DNA of 64,000 bases from Flammulina velutipes (GCA_011800155.1 CM022371.1:1550001-1614000); one strand, 5' to 3'; shown: positions 23,028 through 34,831, numbered from the stretch's first letter. Numbers and translations: made by a program. The notes: a model not told the origin generated them from the letters alone.

Positions 23028-24327
23028 TCATACTGCATGTCCCCTCATATCATCCCCGATCACAGACATCGAGCGCGGAAGCATGCTAGGAAACAACTTC
23101 TCGTGGCTCCCAATATTCAAGAACTGCCTGCTCGCCCTCTCGGTTGCCCTACTGCGCGACGGGCGTGCAATCGGATCCTTCGACGCGTCAAATGTACCAC
23201 GGGAAACTTTTAAGCTACCGACAACAGTGCTCTGACTCGGCGACGGCTTCAATTGAGGAATCCTTGGCTTCGACCATGCTAGCTCTTCCGATACGTTCGA
23301 ATGACGCTTACAAGCAACGCAAAGATAAGCGAGGAGGGCCAATAAGAAGACTATCAATCCTCCGAATGAGACACCGAGGATGAAGGGAATAAGGACGCCG
23401 TCTGGTATGAAGGAGCGCTCGCGAAGGTCTAAGGGAGGGGTACTTTGCACGATGTTCGAAACCACGCGCTTGAACCGAGATTTCCGCTTTATGAGACAAT
23501 CGGATGGCCCCTGACTGTGTGGCGTTAGTGCGACAAAGAAAAAGGAATAGATGGACTTGTGCATACGGACAGAAGGTTGCTGCGCACGCAACATCACGCT
23601 AGTAGCCCGGGCATGAGTGGAGGAATTCATTTCTGCCTCAAAGTGAGTTACCGTATGATCAGAGTTGTGACCTGACGCAGTCTTCGTAGAGCAGCTTTCC
23701 GTCGTACCTGCTGATGGTGGTTAGCTTATGAGACCATGGCAGAAAATAGTTGCTCACCCGTTTCACTCAGATATGGCAGACGCCTACTAGACCTATGCAC
23801 GTTGTATCATGCTGTTCATTGGATATTATGCTTGGCACTTACAGCAACACGAATTCTTCATCGGTTGGAGAAATGAGGCTGGGCTGGCCGACAGCAACAT
23901 CCGCCTCTACAGATAGAGGGCCACCATCACTCACGCTTGCAGATATCAACTATCCGAATGCCATATAAAGTCAGATACTCACAAACGAGTGATACTCGAC
24001 GCAGAAACCACATTCAGAACCAGTGCCCACGAGAGAATACGGAGACCGGACAGTGAAGGCATTCGGCGGAGGTGAACGTAGACATTGCTGGTAGTCCTTT
24101 ATATAGTGGTACGCTTCGCCGTGCAAAGGACACGAAGATCTAGGTGTTTCAAGCTCAAGACGAGGCCGTCCGAATAAGTCATCGATAGTACGTATTGACA
24201 ACGTTCTCTCAGCGTTCAGAGATCGAGATCTGAGGCGTTTCTAGTAGAAGGACTTCATCCTATAGTGGCGATAAGTATCCGGATGGAATCAGTTTATGAA
24301 AGGCGTAACTTACCGGAGTCCAGGCAT
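23028..24327 (-). CDS. Single-pass membrane protein with Cys-containing N-terminal domain, unknown function
   Basis: The last exon (23028-about 23560) has one clear membrane segment, GVLIPFILGVSFGGLIVFLL followed by ALLAYLCVACKR, then a basic cytosolic tail (RPSRSRATERASRQFLNIG). Upstream exons on the same strand include LFGRPRLELETPRSSCPLHG, YHYIKDYQQC, GSECGFCVEYHSF and a 22-residue piece ending DEEFVLL, consistent with a small Cys-containing outer domain. The start is uncertain: ATG at 24327 splices in frame to the exon at about 24220, but the open frame also continues upstream without an ATG. The layout resembles the many Ser-rich single-TM proteins of basidiomycetes. Function unknown. 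Confidence 0.45.
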
Positions 24328-24551
24328 TGTCAGTCCTTGCAGTATTGACCACGTTCTTGGTTTTCTGTGATCCGTTGTCAACGAGACTCTTTTTAGATTT
24401 TGAACAGACAAGGATATTATGAAATCGACGCCGTGGCGGTCGTCATTTGCATTTTTGTTCTACGTGAGAGCGTCTAAAGGCGTCTCGAGGTAAGTAGATG
24501 TTAGAGTGCGATTGACTACGTCAGTGTAGAACACCCTCCCTTGAGAAGATA

Positions 24552-26844
24552 TCATCTATTGGCATCACCACTGGCAACTGACACAGGGAGAGGTGAAGAT
24601 GCGTCAGCAGCACTCTCCAGTGCTTCCTCGTCCGTGCGTTTGTTTATCGCCTCTTGGGCTTGAGAAGTCTTCGGGCGACTATCCAAGTCCTTCTCCGGAA
24701 TCTAAATCGACGGTAACTTGAGAAACGGAATGGTGGAGAGCGAAAGTATAACGTACAGGCAATCTAACCAAGTATGCCATAGCCGTCATGACCGCAGCAA
24801 AAATGAAGACGGCCCTCAGCGATACTTTGTAAGACTCCCTAGCTAAATCCTGCAAATCAGGCGGCAAGTCGTGTACCAGTAGTGCCGAACGACGAATCGA
24901 CCTTATCCACTACGAGTGGTGTCAGATTGATGTATAAAGACAACTGGGGTGACTGACCTCCTCCGCATCATCTCGGCCCACGATCCTTTTCCTCAATTCC
25001 TTTTCCAACATGGTTTGGAAAACCGCGGACGATATTGCCACACCTCCGACCTGTCCCAGTCCTCTGAACACCTGGCCAAATCCGGTACCGACTGCCATTT
25101 GCGATTCCGGGAGATGTGCAAGAAGAGCAACTGTAATGGTCCATTCATTGACACGGAAGGTGATATACGTATGAAAATCACTCACTCAACATCGTCTGCA
25201 AGACAACTGCGTTCCCGAAACCCAAAGGTATAATACTCAACCAGCTTTGAGCCCATCCAATCTCGCTAGGAGCCTTGCTTGTCATGGTCATGGCAGCAAT
25301 CAACGAGGCCGCCAGAACTGGGCATAATCCAAACATAAGGTTGATCGTCTTGTATTTTCCCGTTTTCTTCACCATGTACCCCGCGAAGAGACTTCCGCAC
25401 ATCATTGAGACGGAGTTCGGCGCGAGATGAAGACCAGCCTCGGATGCTGAGGTGAGCGCAACCGTCTCAAAGTACACGGGGAAGAAGAACGTGATAGAGA
25501 AGTTGCACGTTGCGACAAAAAAATTACTAAAGCCGACGAGGACAGGTATACGTTGCTTGAGCAGAGCCGGGGCGAGGACTGGCTCACGGGCCCAGAAGAT
25601 TTCGGTTATAAAGAATAGAGCGAGGAAGACGATCGAAAGTGTCAGTGATATATACACCCGGGGAGTGGACCACTACAAACGATTAGAAGTCAGTCAAACT
25701 TTCGGTGAACTGCTGGAGGATGTAGCAAGAGATGCGTAATACGCGACGCACAGGGAGCAGCTCGTTGTATTTTTCGCTCAAGAAGACCAAGCAAGAGCCA
25801 ACGGACATGAACAAAGTCAGGATTCCACCGTAATCAATGCGCTTTAGCATGTCGATACCCTTTCCTCTGCCTGGAGTGGGATAATTCAAATTCCACGAAG
25901 TTAGGACAATCGATAGAACGAAAAAAGGCAGCTGTATGAGGAAAGCCCAACGCCAGCCAAGCCTGTCGTTACAATCAGTTTGATGAAATATAGATAGTAG
26001 ATAAATAAACAAACCAATCCGTAACGATACCACCCATAGGACCGCCAATGCCCATTCCGAGACCGTTGAAGACGCTTCCGACGCCTTGGGTCAACCCTCT
26101 GGATCGCAGCGAGTACATGTCGCTTACTATGATCGAGGATGTGGTAAATATTCCACCTCCGCCGATGCCAGCAATCTATGAGGCAATCATCTTCAGTAAA
26201 TTAAAAGAGCCAAACAGATTTCTGGACGCACAAATCTCGCAGCAATTAGCTCAGGCATGTTGCGGGAAAGCCCACAGAGAAGCGTGCCTATAGAGGTAAA
26301 GAGAAGGGCGCACTGGAATGCAATTCGTCGCCCCATGATGTTCGACAGGCGACCATAGAGCGGGGTGAACGTGCACGTGGCAAGCAAGAAGCTAAGAAAG
26401 GTATCAATGATGGAGTTGCAATGAGGTGAGAAAAGGCAGCCGCTGCTTGACGCGTGGTAGCGACGAAGGTGCATTATAATTAAGAGAAAGGGTCGACTGA
26501 CCAGGTTCCAATCCAACTCGCCTGATTGGACTGCTGGAATTCGGATGATATGGGAGGGAGCACTAAAGAAACGCTCAGTCATTCGTTACTTAGTCGATAC
26601 GGAGAGCACGTACTGGTGGGAACTAGAGTCACTGGAGAACAAAGGCGGAATTAGTTGGATTAACAACGGTTCAGAGATACGTACTGTTTAACGATGCGAG
26701 GAACGAAGCACTCCATATGCCAGCCAGAATGCCATAGCGTGTCGACGGCGCGATGTCTAATGGTCCAGCATGCCTGTCGGTATCTTTTGGTCGTGCGAGC
26801 AGCGGCTGCCTCTCGGCGGCTTGCTCGTCGTGAGATGCAGTCAT
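24552..26844 (-). CDS. MFS transporter, 14-TM DHA2-like drug/proton antiporter
   Basis: Major facilitator superfamily exporter of the DHA2 type (fungal multidrug, vacuolar basic amino acid and toxin pumps). A hydrophilic start (MTASHDEQAAERQPLLARP) carries a dileucine-like sorting motif EAERQPLL-type region (here AERQPLL). Membrane blocks follow: ILAGIWSASFLASLN, SNQASWIGTW (TM2 signature), TPLYGRLSNIMGRR (motif A between TM2 and TM3), GIGGGGIFTTSSIIVSDM, GVGSVFNGLGMGIGGPMGG (antiporter motif C region), LGWRWAFLIQLPFFVLSI and further segments up to FIFAAVMTAMAYLVR. A cytosolic tail ends SVASGDANR. About eight introns. Substrate not readable. The Gal4-type site in the promoter is described separately. 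Confidence 0.85.
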
Positions 26845-26987
26845 TAATGTCGTTGAGCGTAAGCGTCAATCGTGATGGTTTCCCAATGCAAGAGGAATAA
26901 ATGAAGCACAAGAAATAGATGGTTTGGTGATGATGGTGGTAAAAAGTCAAGCTCCGATAGTCCGAGGGCAATGATTGAGGGAGTCAA

Positions 26988-27007
26988 TGCTCGGCAAACT
27001 CCGAGCA
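26988..27007. promoter_or_regulatory. Candidate Zn2Cys6 factor site (CGG-N6-CCG) in the MFS promoter
   Basis: A 7-bp inverted repeat, TGCTCGG-N6-CCGAGCA, lies 144 bp upstream of the MFS start codon. It contains an exact everted-half-site arrangement CGG-N6-CCG as bound by some Gal4-type zinc-cluster dimers. Two more CCGA half-sites lie at about 26953 and 26962. Confidence 0.4.
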
Positions 27008-27093
27008 ATAGTCATTGATTGACGCTTTAACCTTTAACGAAGTACTGTAGTATATGAGCAAAGTAATATAAGGAGTCAGTCAGAGAAATGGTA

Positions 27094-30000
27094 TTAGCTT
27101 GTATTTCCATCCGAATCTATGACCTGAGCCCGTTCCTCAATGAACGTATTCACAGCCACCTGCAAAAAGTCAGTACAAATTTTCCGCCTGTACAAAAGAC
27201 TAACCATCCGCTCCTCCCCAACAAATTTTGAAAAGGCATCAACCCTTCCTTCCGGAGCCATACCCAGAAACTCGTCCACACTGGCTTGACAGAGGATCAC
27301 ATATGCGGCAAATCGGTTCATACCAGGGACACGCGCCAGACTATCTTCCTCCTAAGCCCAAGTTAGTTAACCACGAGCCCACAAAGAATGAATCTCACGT
27401 CTGGTATCTCTCCGTCAAGCCAAGACCTATCTCCCCAGAGCGTAGGGTCCAGCTTCTCTGCAACGTCTCCAAAATGCCGCGCTAGCAACGCGGCTTCATG
27501 AACCGTGTCCGCAAAAGCCAGCCGCACAACACAAGCTGCACTCTTCTTCTTACAAGCCACCGACAGGTCCAAATCTCGCCTGAATCGTCCAATCGCCTTC
27601 AGCGTGGGCGGCGTGTACGCATTGAACGAGTCTTCTTCATTCCTGGGATTCTTGAATGACCGGGAAGCTGGGTAGGCTTCAAAGATGACAAGCAGGCTAG
27701 AATATCGCCAAGACTGTTCCGATACGATATCGACGAGGGACGCGCGCTGCGAAGGTAAAGAGACGAGGCTAGCAAAGATGATGGCGGTGTTAACGTCCAG
27801 AACCATATCGACGCCAGATAGATCTTCTCGCTCCACAAAATCGACTGCACAATTCGGTGCACGGAGGGCTGCCAATAGCAAGTTCTTTTGAAGAAGGTCC
27901 ATAGATGCCAGATAGAGGTGAGGATGGGAAGGCGAGGAATGAGTCGGCAGACGAAGAGTATTTTTGTCGTATACAGACGTCCTTGACACTTCGGGAACGA
28001 GATCTGGTGCTGGTGCTGGTAATGCGGTCGGCTGTGGGGCGACTTGTGTGTCCTTGATAGCTCTAGATCGCAATCGGAGAAACTCAGAAATGCCTAAAGC
28101 ATGATTAGCTAGATTTAGCTGTGGTAAGTCTTCGACTTCGATCGCAGTCTGGGGAGTGATCCAATCGTCACAATCAGTAGCATCTGGAGGAGGCTGGAGG
28201 ATATGCGGATCGATGTAAGTGTCAGGTGTAGGCGATGGGTGATAACGGCGAGTAGCGTAAGCAAAGGGCGCCTCCTGGGTCTCTTCGAAAGGCAAAGATT
28301 CGAATCTTGCAGCGTCATCACAAGAGAAAGCCATTCGATCGATGTCTGTATACTCGTCGATATTCTGGTGCGGGGGGTATGAGGCCAGGGCGTCGGTTAC
28401 TTCGTCGTCTGGGAGCCAGAAGACAGACTCTTCTTCGTTATCTGCTGGGATTAAAAGCCGGAAAGAGTCGTCGTCGTCATCATCGTATCCAATCCTCCGT
28501 CGTTTGGCTACGGGAGGCATATTCTCCTTGTCACCATCATCCAACGCAATGCCAGAGTCATCGGCTTCGTCGAACAAAAGTGGCAAAGGTTCGTTCTCCT
28601 TGTTGCCATCCTTGTTGCCATCCTCGTCTTGCGCCTCATCCATCAGATAACCATTCAACTCTCTGCGCGAAAGAAGGAGCTCTAGTCCAATGTATGAGAA
28701 AGTCGTTGGTGTGAGATGCTCGGCATCAATTTGTCGATGGACTTCGTTTGGATAGTCTGTAGCAGGTCCAACGTCCATGATGAGTGTGTCCAGGAGAGTT
28801 TGAATTTGTGATTCCATATGATCCACGGGAGCCCCAATGGCATCGTCGTTATCCAAGACCATCGTCGAGCGAGTGACTTCCATATGGGTGGGGAGGCGCT
28901 CTGATGTCGTGAACGGCCTTCAAAGGTTTTTAGTGCACTGAAGATAGCCTCGGCTGCAAAAGACTTACGTCCAAGGTAATGTCAAGTTTAATGCCTTTAG
29001 CCCTTTCGTCTTTCTCAAAAAGGTATGTGAAAAGAGGACGGTCTCGCTTCTCTGAGCCGGTCTAATGAAGTCCGCAAGGCCCTTCGGAAGAAAAAGAGCA
29101 TTTGGAGGGTGCTTGTTTGGAGGGGGCAGGTCGGGTACTGTCGAGTGACGGTCACTTTGAATTCAGGATATCTCGTAGATGAGAATTCTTTACCTGGAAT
29201 AAGGATCCTATCACATTGATCCAATGCATCGTCCATTACGATCATCTTCACATCGTCACTATCCAGGGTGCCATAAACAGTCCGTATATCTTGGGCGAGG
29301 TCTTCGCTCTCCAATGTCGTAGGTGCATGTCCTACCATAGATAACGACGGCTCGGGAGATGAGCAGGCAATCGGCAGAGCCATTACAGGGCGTAGATGGG
29401 ATTGCATGAACGCGGTAAGACTATCCGAAGCTGTTTTGGGTTTTCGAGAGCCCTTAATTCGTCTCGTTCGCGGTATAGGCGGAACATCTTTCGAAGAGAG
29501 CAGTGAGAAAATGAGGCGTTAACAGGGCGGAGTCAGACAGACCCATCTTTTCGAATCCTGACTCCCATAGACTTGAATTCGGGGAGGATATCACAAGAAG
29601 TTGATCAATGTTATCGTCTTGACTAGAGGTTGGGGTGGATGGCGATTGAGGTGACGATATGTGACATATTGTTTCTGAAAGTTTTCGTTAGAACAAACTC
29701 TAAGACGCTGTCAGGTACGTACGCCAACCGTCGACCAAAGACATATTTGCTTTAGCAAAGTCAATCTCTTCGTCTTCTATCTTGACAGCGCTGGGTATCT
29801 TGTGCGATAGATCAAAGACTGATTGGAGGTCCGGTAAGAAGTTTACTGATGAACTGCCTCCAGCTCCGTGTCTTTGAGCTCTTGGAAAGATGGGCACGAA
29901 TACTTCTTCACGGACCGCGAAGGACGGGGATTGGGGACGGTCAACTGGATTGAGATAGATGTTCGTGTATCCTTGGACGGGTCGCGACAAAACAGCAGCT

Positions 30001-30743
30001 GATTTGAGTATAGAAGAGACGGCCTGATGATCTTCTGCTTGAAGCCGCCACGCTATGTCTCTTGGGAGCGTATCAGTGACAAAGTTCCTTAGTTGAGGGT
30101 CGTGAAACGCACAAAACATGGGATTCAGAGACGCAGGGCTCGTCCGATTTTGGTGGGGATGCCAATGGTACGAGCGTATGTTTCTTCGGAAGGCTTGATA
30201 GGAAGAATCCAGCTCCCGGACATGGGGTTTCTCTTTGCGCTTTGAGGGATAGTACCGCGCTCGTGGGTAGCGTAAAGGAGGAAATGAAGGTGTCGTTCAC
30301 TGATACTAAGTGAGCCTATGGTTGTTGATTCTGAACGCAGCGCGTACCTTTGCAGTCTCGGGCTACTCTTTCGCTCTTCGGAGGGCCCCCGCCAGCTCTG
30401 ATTGCAATCCTTAAATACTGAGAGATCTCCGTAGCTATCTGTAGTTTTTCCTGATATGGCGGGAGGTTCTGTAGCCCATAGAGGTCAGACATCTTGTCCC
30501 ATGGATCTATCGGAAGTCTGAGGGCATTTTTGTCGTATAAAGGGATGATCTGCAGAGCCTCTGCGAGCAACTAGAGACATGAATAGTGATACGATGTTGA
30601 AAGCAAAGGCATACTTCGGAGACAGCATCGTTTGTAAATTGGACGTAGTCGGTCGTCAGATGTTCCATGGCATAATCAAACATAATTTCGTGTATATGGG
30701 CGCGTAGAGCGCGTTCATCCGAATCATCGTTGGTGGCTGCCAT
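27094..30743 (-). CDS. XPF-like fold protein, proposed SHOC1/Zip2-type meiotic crossover factor
   Basis: Large nuclear-type protein assembled from about eight exons. It starts MAATNDDSDERALRAHIHEI and runs through KNALRLPIDPWDKMSDLYGL, an SPxx-rich middle and a basic NLS-like patch (PRTRRIKGSRKPK). Exon 29015-29407 splices from DQCDRILIP to VPDLPPPNKHPPN, then KALNLTLPWTPFTTSERLP leads into the long exon 27363-28883. The C-terminal third (27400-27910) reads as a divergent XPF core: MDLLQKNLLLAALRAPNCAV, DFVEREDLSGVDMVLDVNTA, SLPSQRASLVDI. It has no ERKxxxD nuclease triad. An HhH-like end follows (SLARVPGMNRFAAYVILC) with stop at 27094. Inactive XPF fold plus HhH in a large acidic protein fits SHOC1/Zip2, which pairs with Spo16 at recombination sites. 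One gene is strongly supported by frame continuity; the family name is inference. Confidence 0.6.
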
Positions 30744-31382
30744 GGATGATGGCGGTCGCGGTAAGAGTTGAGATTTTACACGTGACCCTACATGTCTCTC
30801 TCAATGTCACGACGTCGGTCGTCTATAAACTTAGGACTGTAAGTACTTAATGGCAACGTCTTCGAACCGAAATCTCCTGGACATCGCTGTATCCGCCTAT
30901 GTTGCCGCTCCTGTCACCCTCTTCCCCCCCACTGCTGACTGGCTCACAAAAATATCTACCTCGGCATGCTCTGGCCTTCGGAGGATAGCCTCTCGAACGA
31001 ATACGTAGCAGAACCAAAATCACATAATGCTCATAGCCTCATACTGAAGATGGGGATGCACGGTGCTGTACTTGATGCACACCATCCAAGGCTATAATCA
31101 TCCCAGCAACATGTAACGGCTTACTAGCCAATCCGAGGATACTACTACCGTTGACCACTGCTACCTGCTACTCCTAGGATACCTACCGCTTTTTGATGAA
31201 TACTTACACTGGTACGTTCTGTATCACTGACAATCCACCGCCAATTACTAATGGTGATGAACAGCATCCTCTGTTGTATACCTGCTTACTTCGCTACTAC
31301 ATGGACAATTTATAGCAAGAACATCTACATAAAGTAAACCAACATCCAATATTCGCCTTCATCTTGCTGCTGGTCATCAAGT
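30744..31382. other. Intergenic region with one short ORF
   Basis: Between divergent genes. A 52-codon ORF starting at ATG 30850 (MATSSNRNLLDIAVSAYVAA, stop 31006-31008) has a mildly hydrophobic start but no continuation or family features, so I do not call it a gene. No TATA box or repeat is evident. Confidence 0.4.
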
Positions 31383-32880
31383 ATGGTTCATCTTCTAGTC
31401 TTCTCTCATGTGGCGCTGCTTGCTTTCGTTGTCTCTCTAGCTTCTAGCAAGCCTATTCGCCCAAATCAAATAGGTCATCGTTCAAACACTTCTCGCAATA
31501 TCAGTAGTAGAGCCGAGTCCGAGTCTTCTCACGTCGTAGAGGAGCTCTCTGAGGGGGCTTATTACGCATTAGCGGAAGTGACTATAGGCATCTCAACGAA
31601 AAAGTGTAAGTTTCTGCATGGCTCTGCAATGGATCTAGCTAATTGCGCCGCAATAGTGATGCTACTCGTATCGACGTCAAGCAGCTTGACATGGGTGAAA
31701 AAGGAAAGCTTGGACTTCGAAATCACTGGCAACGAAACGGGTACCTTTGTGAGCGACAAGACAGGCACTTGGCGTTACAACATTCTCAATCATATCACAT
31801 GCAGGACGTAGATTCTCCCGACATAGCTCCTCCAGACGAAGATTCTCAAAGCGCAGATTCCGCACTGGTACTATCAGGCGCAAATTCACCGAACGAAGGT
31901 CAGGTCAAAGGCAAGAGATACGCGCTACAGATCACTGTTGGTGGAAAACTCGTCATCGAGGATCAAGAAATTGGCGTCGCAGATGAATATGGCGATGAGT
32001 ATGTTGCTCATCCTGTGGTCTCTATCTCAGCTAATTTCATACAAGGATCAAGAACACTCAATGGGATGGTATCATGGGGTAATTTCGCCTTCCTTTCGTA
32101 CGTTACATGCTGACAGCGAGCGCGTAGGCTCAATATTTATACCCGCGAAAAAGGAAAGTACCCACCCAACTTAATCCAAAGTCTTGCCAAGGCGGGAACG
32201 ATTGCAGAAAGCCTGGGTCTATCCTTCATACCTTTGAGTGCAGACGACACCCATCAACTTACATGGGGTGAGTGGTCTTTGTTGAATCTATCTCCTTTGC
32301 AGCAAACACAATGCAGGTGGATATGATTCAAGCCGCATGACGGGTGAATTGTCGACTGTGTATGTACGCTGTAATGCTTCCGCCTGCTGTTTTCTGAACC
32401 CTTTTCAGCAAGCTGTCAAGCAAGAAAGAGGCAACGGAGAGACTCCATTGGACAATTGATGCGAGTATCAAGTACAACGGTGAGACCATCCAGGAGCTGG
32501 ATGCTGCGTTTTTGGATACCAGTTCTACGACAATCACTCTCACCGCTGGTGCCTACGAGAAGTTCAAGAAAGCGACTGGTGCTCGCCCTTCTGGTAATAT
32601 CATGAAGATATCATCCGCAGAGTACAAAAAGATGAAGGATCTGGAGATCGTAATCGGGGGTAAGAGCTACCCTCTCACCCCAAACGCTTTGAAAGAGCCC
32701 ATTGAGGACGACGGCAACAGTGGCAAAGACGAGGAACTCCTAATCGATGAAATAACGTCCAGTGGTGATCTGTTTGCTTTTGGCCTGGGTATGCCATTCT
32801 TTTCGAGGTATAATGTCCATTTAGATGGTGAAAAAAATGAAGTGGGGATAGGTTTCACAGAGTATACTAATAGTAACTAA
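31383..32880 (+). CDS. Aspartic-protease-like secreted protein, first catalytic Asp lost
   Basis: Divergent pepsin-like (A1) protein. A signal peptide (LLVFSHVALLAFVVSLASS) and short propeptide precede a domain spread over about six short exons. After a 51-nt intron (31606-31656) the first active-site loop reads LLVSTSSSLTWV where active enzymes have DTG: the aspartate codon position (31671) encodes Ser. The second loop, LDTSSTTITLTAGAYEKF (near 32514), keeps an Asp but has Ser for the usual Gly. The rest matches the paralogue at 45242 along its length (KKESL, DEYGDEYV, DTHQLTWG, YEKF, KSYPLTPNAL, the ending MPFFSRYNVHLD). It is probably not proteolytic, at least not by the normal two-Asp mechanism; a binding or decoy role is possible but unproven. 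Confidence 0.7.
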
Positions 32881-33240
32881 TCCAATGCAAATGCATAACA
32901 AGTGTTACGCGCTCGTGTTATGGGCGGTATTCTCGGCGCTCGCAAAGGGTGTACTGAATCAGAACCTTGGTCACTCTGGTATCTGGACTGACTCATTCAC
33001 ATAAGTGCTGATCTTCCTAGGCTGCGGTGATATATATCTCGTAACAGCGTTTCTGCCGGTTTGCTTAGTACTGTACTAACGCTCGGAAGTCTGCATATAC
33101 CGGATCCGAGATGGATTCAGCATGTTTTATTCTATGTTGCTCTCGACAAACGTCAAGCTAAGAATCTTGATGATCGTATGTGTTTGTGCGCCACAATTTT
33201 AATTTGTACCAGCGGAAACCAAGGGCGGCCGGTAAGTCCG

Positions 33241-33270
33241 ATGAGCCGGGAAAACCTGGGAAGACCGTGA
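33241..33270 (+). promoter_or_regulatory. Upstream ORF 1 in the bZIP leader
   Basis: ATG at 33241 opens a 9-codon peptide (MSRENLGRP) ending TGA at 33268-33270, 220 bp upstream of the bZIP start. Short uORFs of this kind control GCN4/CPC1 translation. That the transcript starts upstream of it is assumed. Confidence 0.4.
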
Positions 33271-33281
33271 CAGGCGGATCA

Positions 33282-33317
33282 ATGCGTCGTGTTACAGCTA
33301 TCAGCAGGGCGGCGTGA
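33282..33317 (+). promoter_or_regulatory. Upstream ORF 2 in the bZIP leader
   Basis: ATG at 33282 opens an 11-codon peptide (MRRVTAISRAA) ending TGA at 33315-33317. No further ATG in any frame occurs until the bZIP start at 33491, leaving 173 nt for re-initiation. Confidence 0.45.
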
Positions 33318-33490
33318 GAAATTTTCCCATCTTTTCCTCCTACCACCACCACATCGACAACTGCACTAAACAGCAGCCTTTTTCTTTTCGTGAGTTACTT
33401 TTCCAACGTCTGTCGACTCTCTGTATCGGTTTCTGCGACTCGAGACTTGCACGCATTTTCTCCGCAATTTTCCCACTATTTCCCGTTATC

Positions 33491-34831
33491 ATGCCAGCAT
33501 CGCTATCGGCGCTTGCACCAAGTGCTGCCTGCCTACGTGCGCAGCAGCAGTTCTGCAGTTCAAAGGACTGCGTCTGTCCTCCGCAGCAACCGATACACAC
33601 TATCAATCCCACAACGACGACGCTAACTACCCTGAACAGCCCCAGGTCGCCATCGGAGCCGCCTTTTGATCGAACCTTGACACATACACCCTCTACGCCG
33701 AGCCAATATGTCCGCGTAAATCAGTGTCCTCGCTCGTCTGCCAACCATGTCTTTTCCTCGTCCACCATTGAAAGCCCGCTTTCAATTGTCTTCCCCCACC
33801 ATGTCCCGATAAATCATTCAAGTCTTGCCTCCCACTATGGCATACCTACCATCCTTCCAAAACCACCCAGTACACTTCCCAGAAACAAGCAACCTCTAAA
33901 AACATCTCCATTCCCCGACTTTGATCTAATTCTCAAGAACTATCTATCTATGATATCCAAAGCGCCTTCGTCTAATCCATCCGACGATATGATCATTGAC
34001 AAAATGACAGCGCCACCTTCATCCTTCACTTCGGACTCAACGTCCCCTATGTTCAGCGATTTCGGGGATGACTTCCTCACGTCTCCCCACAACGATTTCC
34101 TGACATCTCCCATCTTCGACTCGTACGGGGATTTCTCTGATTCCTCACCCCTCGAAACTCCTCTGGATAGCTTCCTGACCACACCTATCTTCCAGGATGT
34201 CCACGAGCCACTTATCGCCGGTGAGGATGACTATTCTCCTATGAACCTCTTTGGTGGGCACGACTTCTCTCTGTCTCTTCAACCCGAGCAGAAACTTCCG
34301 TCGTTGCCCCACTCCATTGATCCCTCCTCCTTGTCGTGCAAAGTTTTCCAGCCTGAGCTATCTGCTACCCCGGAGCCTTCCTCGCCAGCGCCTGTCACCA
34401 AGCCTGCACGGAAGCCACGGAAGCCATCGGCTGTCACTGGTACCCGCAAGAACATCTCCCCTGAGACCATGGTTCCCCTCGATGCTCCAACTCAGACGCG
34501 CAAGTATGTCACCCCATCTGCGACGTCTCGCAAAGAGATACCCGTGACGTTCTTGAAAAAGAAGCGCTCGCGTTCCCAAGCATTCGGTTCAGAGGAAGAC
34601 CAGCTTGAAGAAGTGTGCCCGCCGAATGCCACCGAGGCGGAGCAGATCGAGTTCAAGCGCCGACAAAATACGCTTGCGGCTAGGAAAAGTAGGAAACGCA
34701 AGTTGGCGTATCAACAGGGGCTGGAGTCGCACATTGAAGATCTACAAGCACAGCTTTCGCACTGGAAAGCCCGTGCTGAGGTTTGCGAAGAGTTCATGAA
34801 GGAAAAGGGCCTGTCTGTGCCATCGTCGTGA
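33491..34831 (+). CDS. GCN4: Gcn4/Cpc1-like bZIP transcription factor
   Basis: Gcn4/CpcA-type activator of amino-acid biosynthesis genes. The first ATG of the frame is 33491 (MPASLSALAPSAACLRAQQ); the frame is open further upstream but without an ATG. A long acidic, Ser/Pro-rich activation region follows, with repeated motifs (MFSDFGDDFLTSPHNDFLTS, SPLETPLDSFLTTPIF). The family linker DAPTQTRKYVTPSATSRKE leads to the C-terminal bZIP: basic region EFKRRQNTLAARKSRKRK and a zipper starting YQQGLESHIEDLQAQL, ending at Ser-Ser after SVP. The basic region is nearly that of Gcn4. Single exon as modelled. The Gcn4-type uORF arrangement upstream supports the identification. The 3' flank is extremely T-rich. 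Confidence 0.9.
   Translation: MPASLSALAPSAACLRAQQQFCSSKDCVCPPQQPIHTINPTTTTLTTLNSPRSPSEPPFDRTLTHTPSTPSQYVRVNQCPRSSANHVFSSSTIESPLSIVFPHHVPINHSSLASHYGIPTILPKPPSTLPRNKQPLKTSPFPDFDLILKNYLSMISKAPSSNPSDDMIIDKMTAPPSSFTSDSTSPMFSDFGDDFLTSPHNDFLTSPIFDSYGDFSDSSPLETPLDSFLTTPIFQDVHEPLIAGEDDYSPMNLFGGHDFSLSLQPEQKLPSLPHSIDPSSLSCKVFQPELSATPEPSSPAPVTKPARKPRKPSAVTGTRKNISPETMVPLDAPTQTRKYVTPSATSRKEIPVTFLKKKRSRSQAFGSEEDQLEEVCPPNATEAEQIEFKRRQNTLAARKSRKRKLAYQQGLESHIEDLQAQLSHWKARAEVCEEFMKEKGLSVPSS

Noticed and set aside
28297..28320. GATTCGAATC resembling a tRNA B box
   Set aside because: Lies inside a coding exon and no A box or cloverleaf could be drawn around it.
28307..28714. Plus-strand 135-codon open frame inside the SHOC1-like gene
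   Set aside because: Antisense shadow of the acidic Glu/Asp-rich region, giving an Arg/His-rich, unpatterned product.
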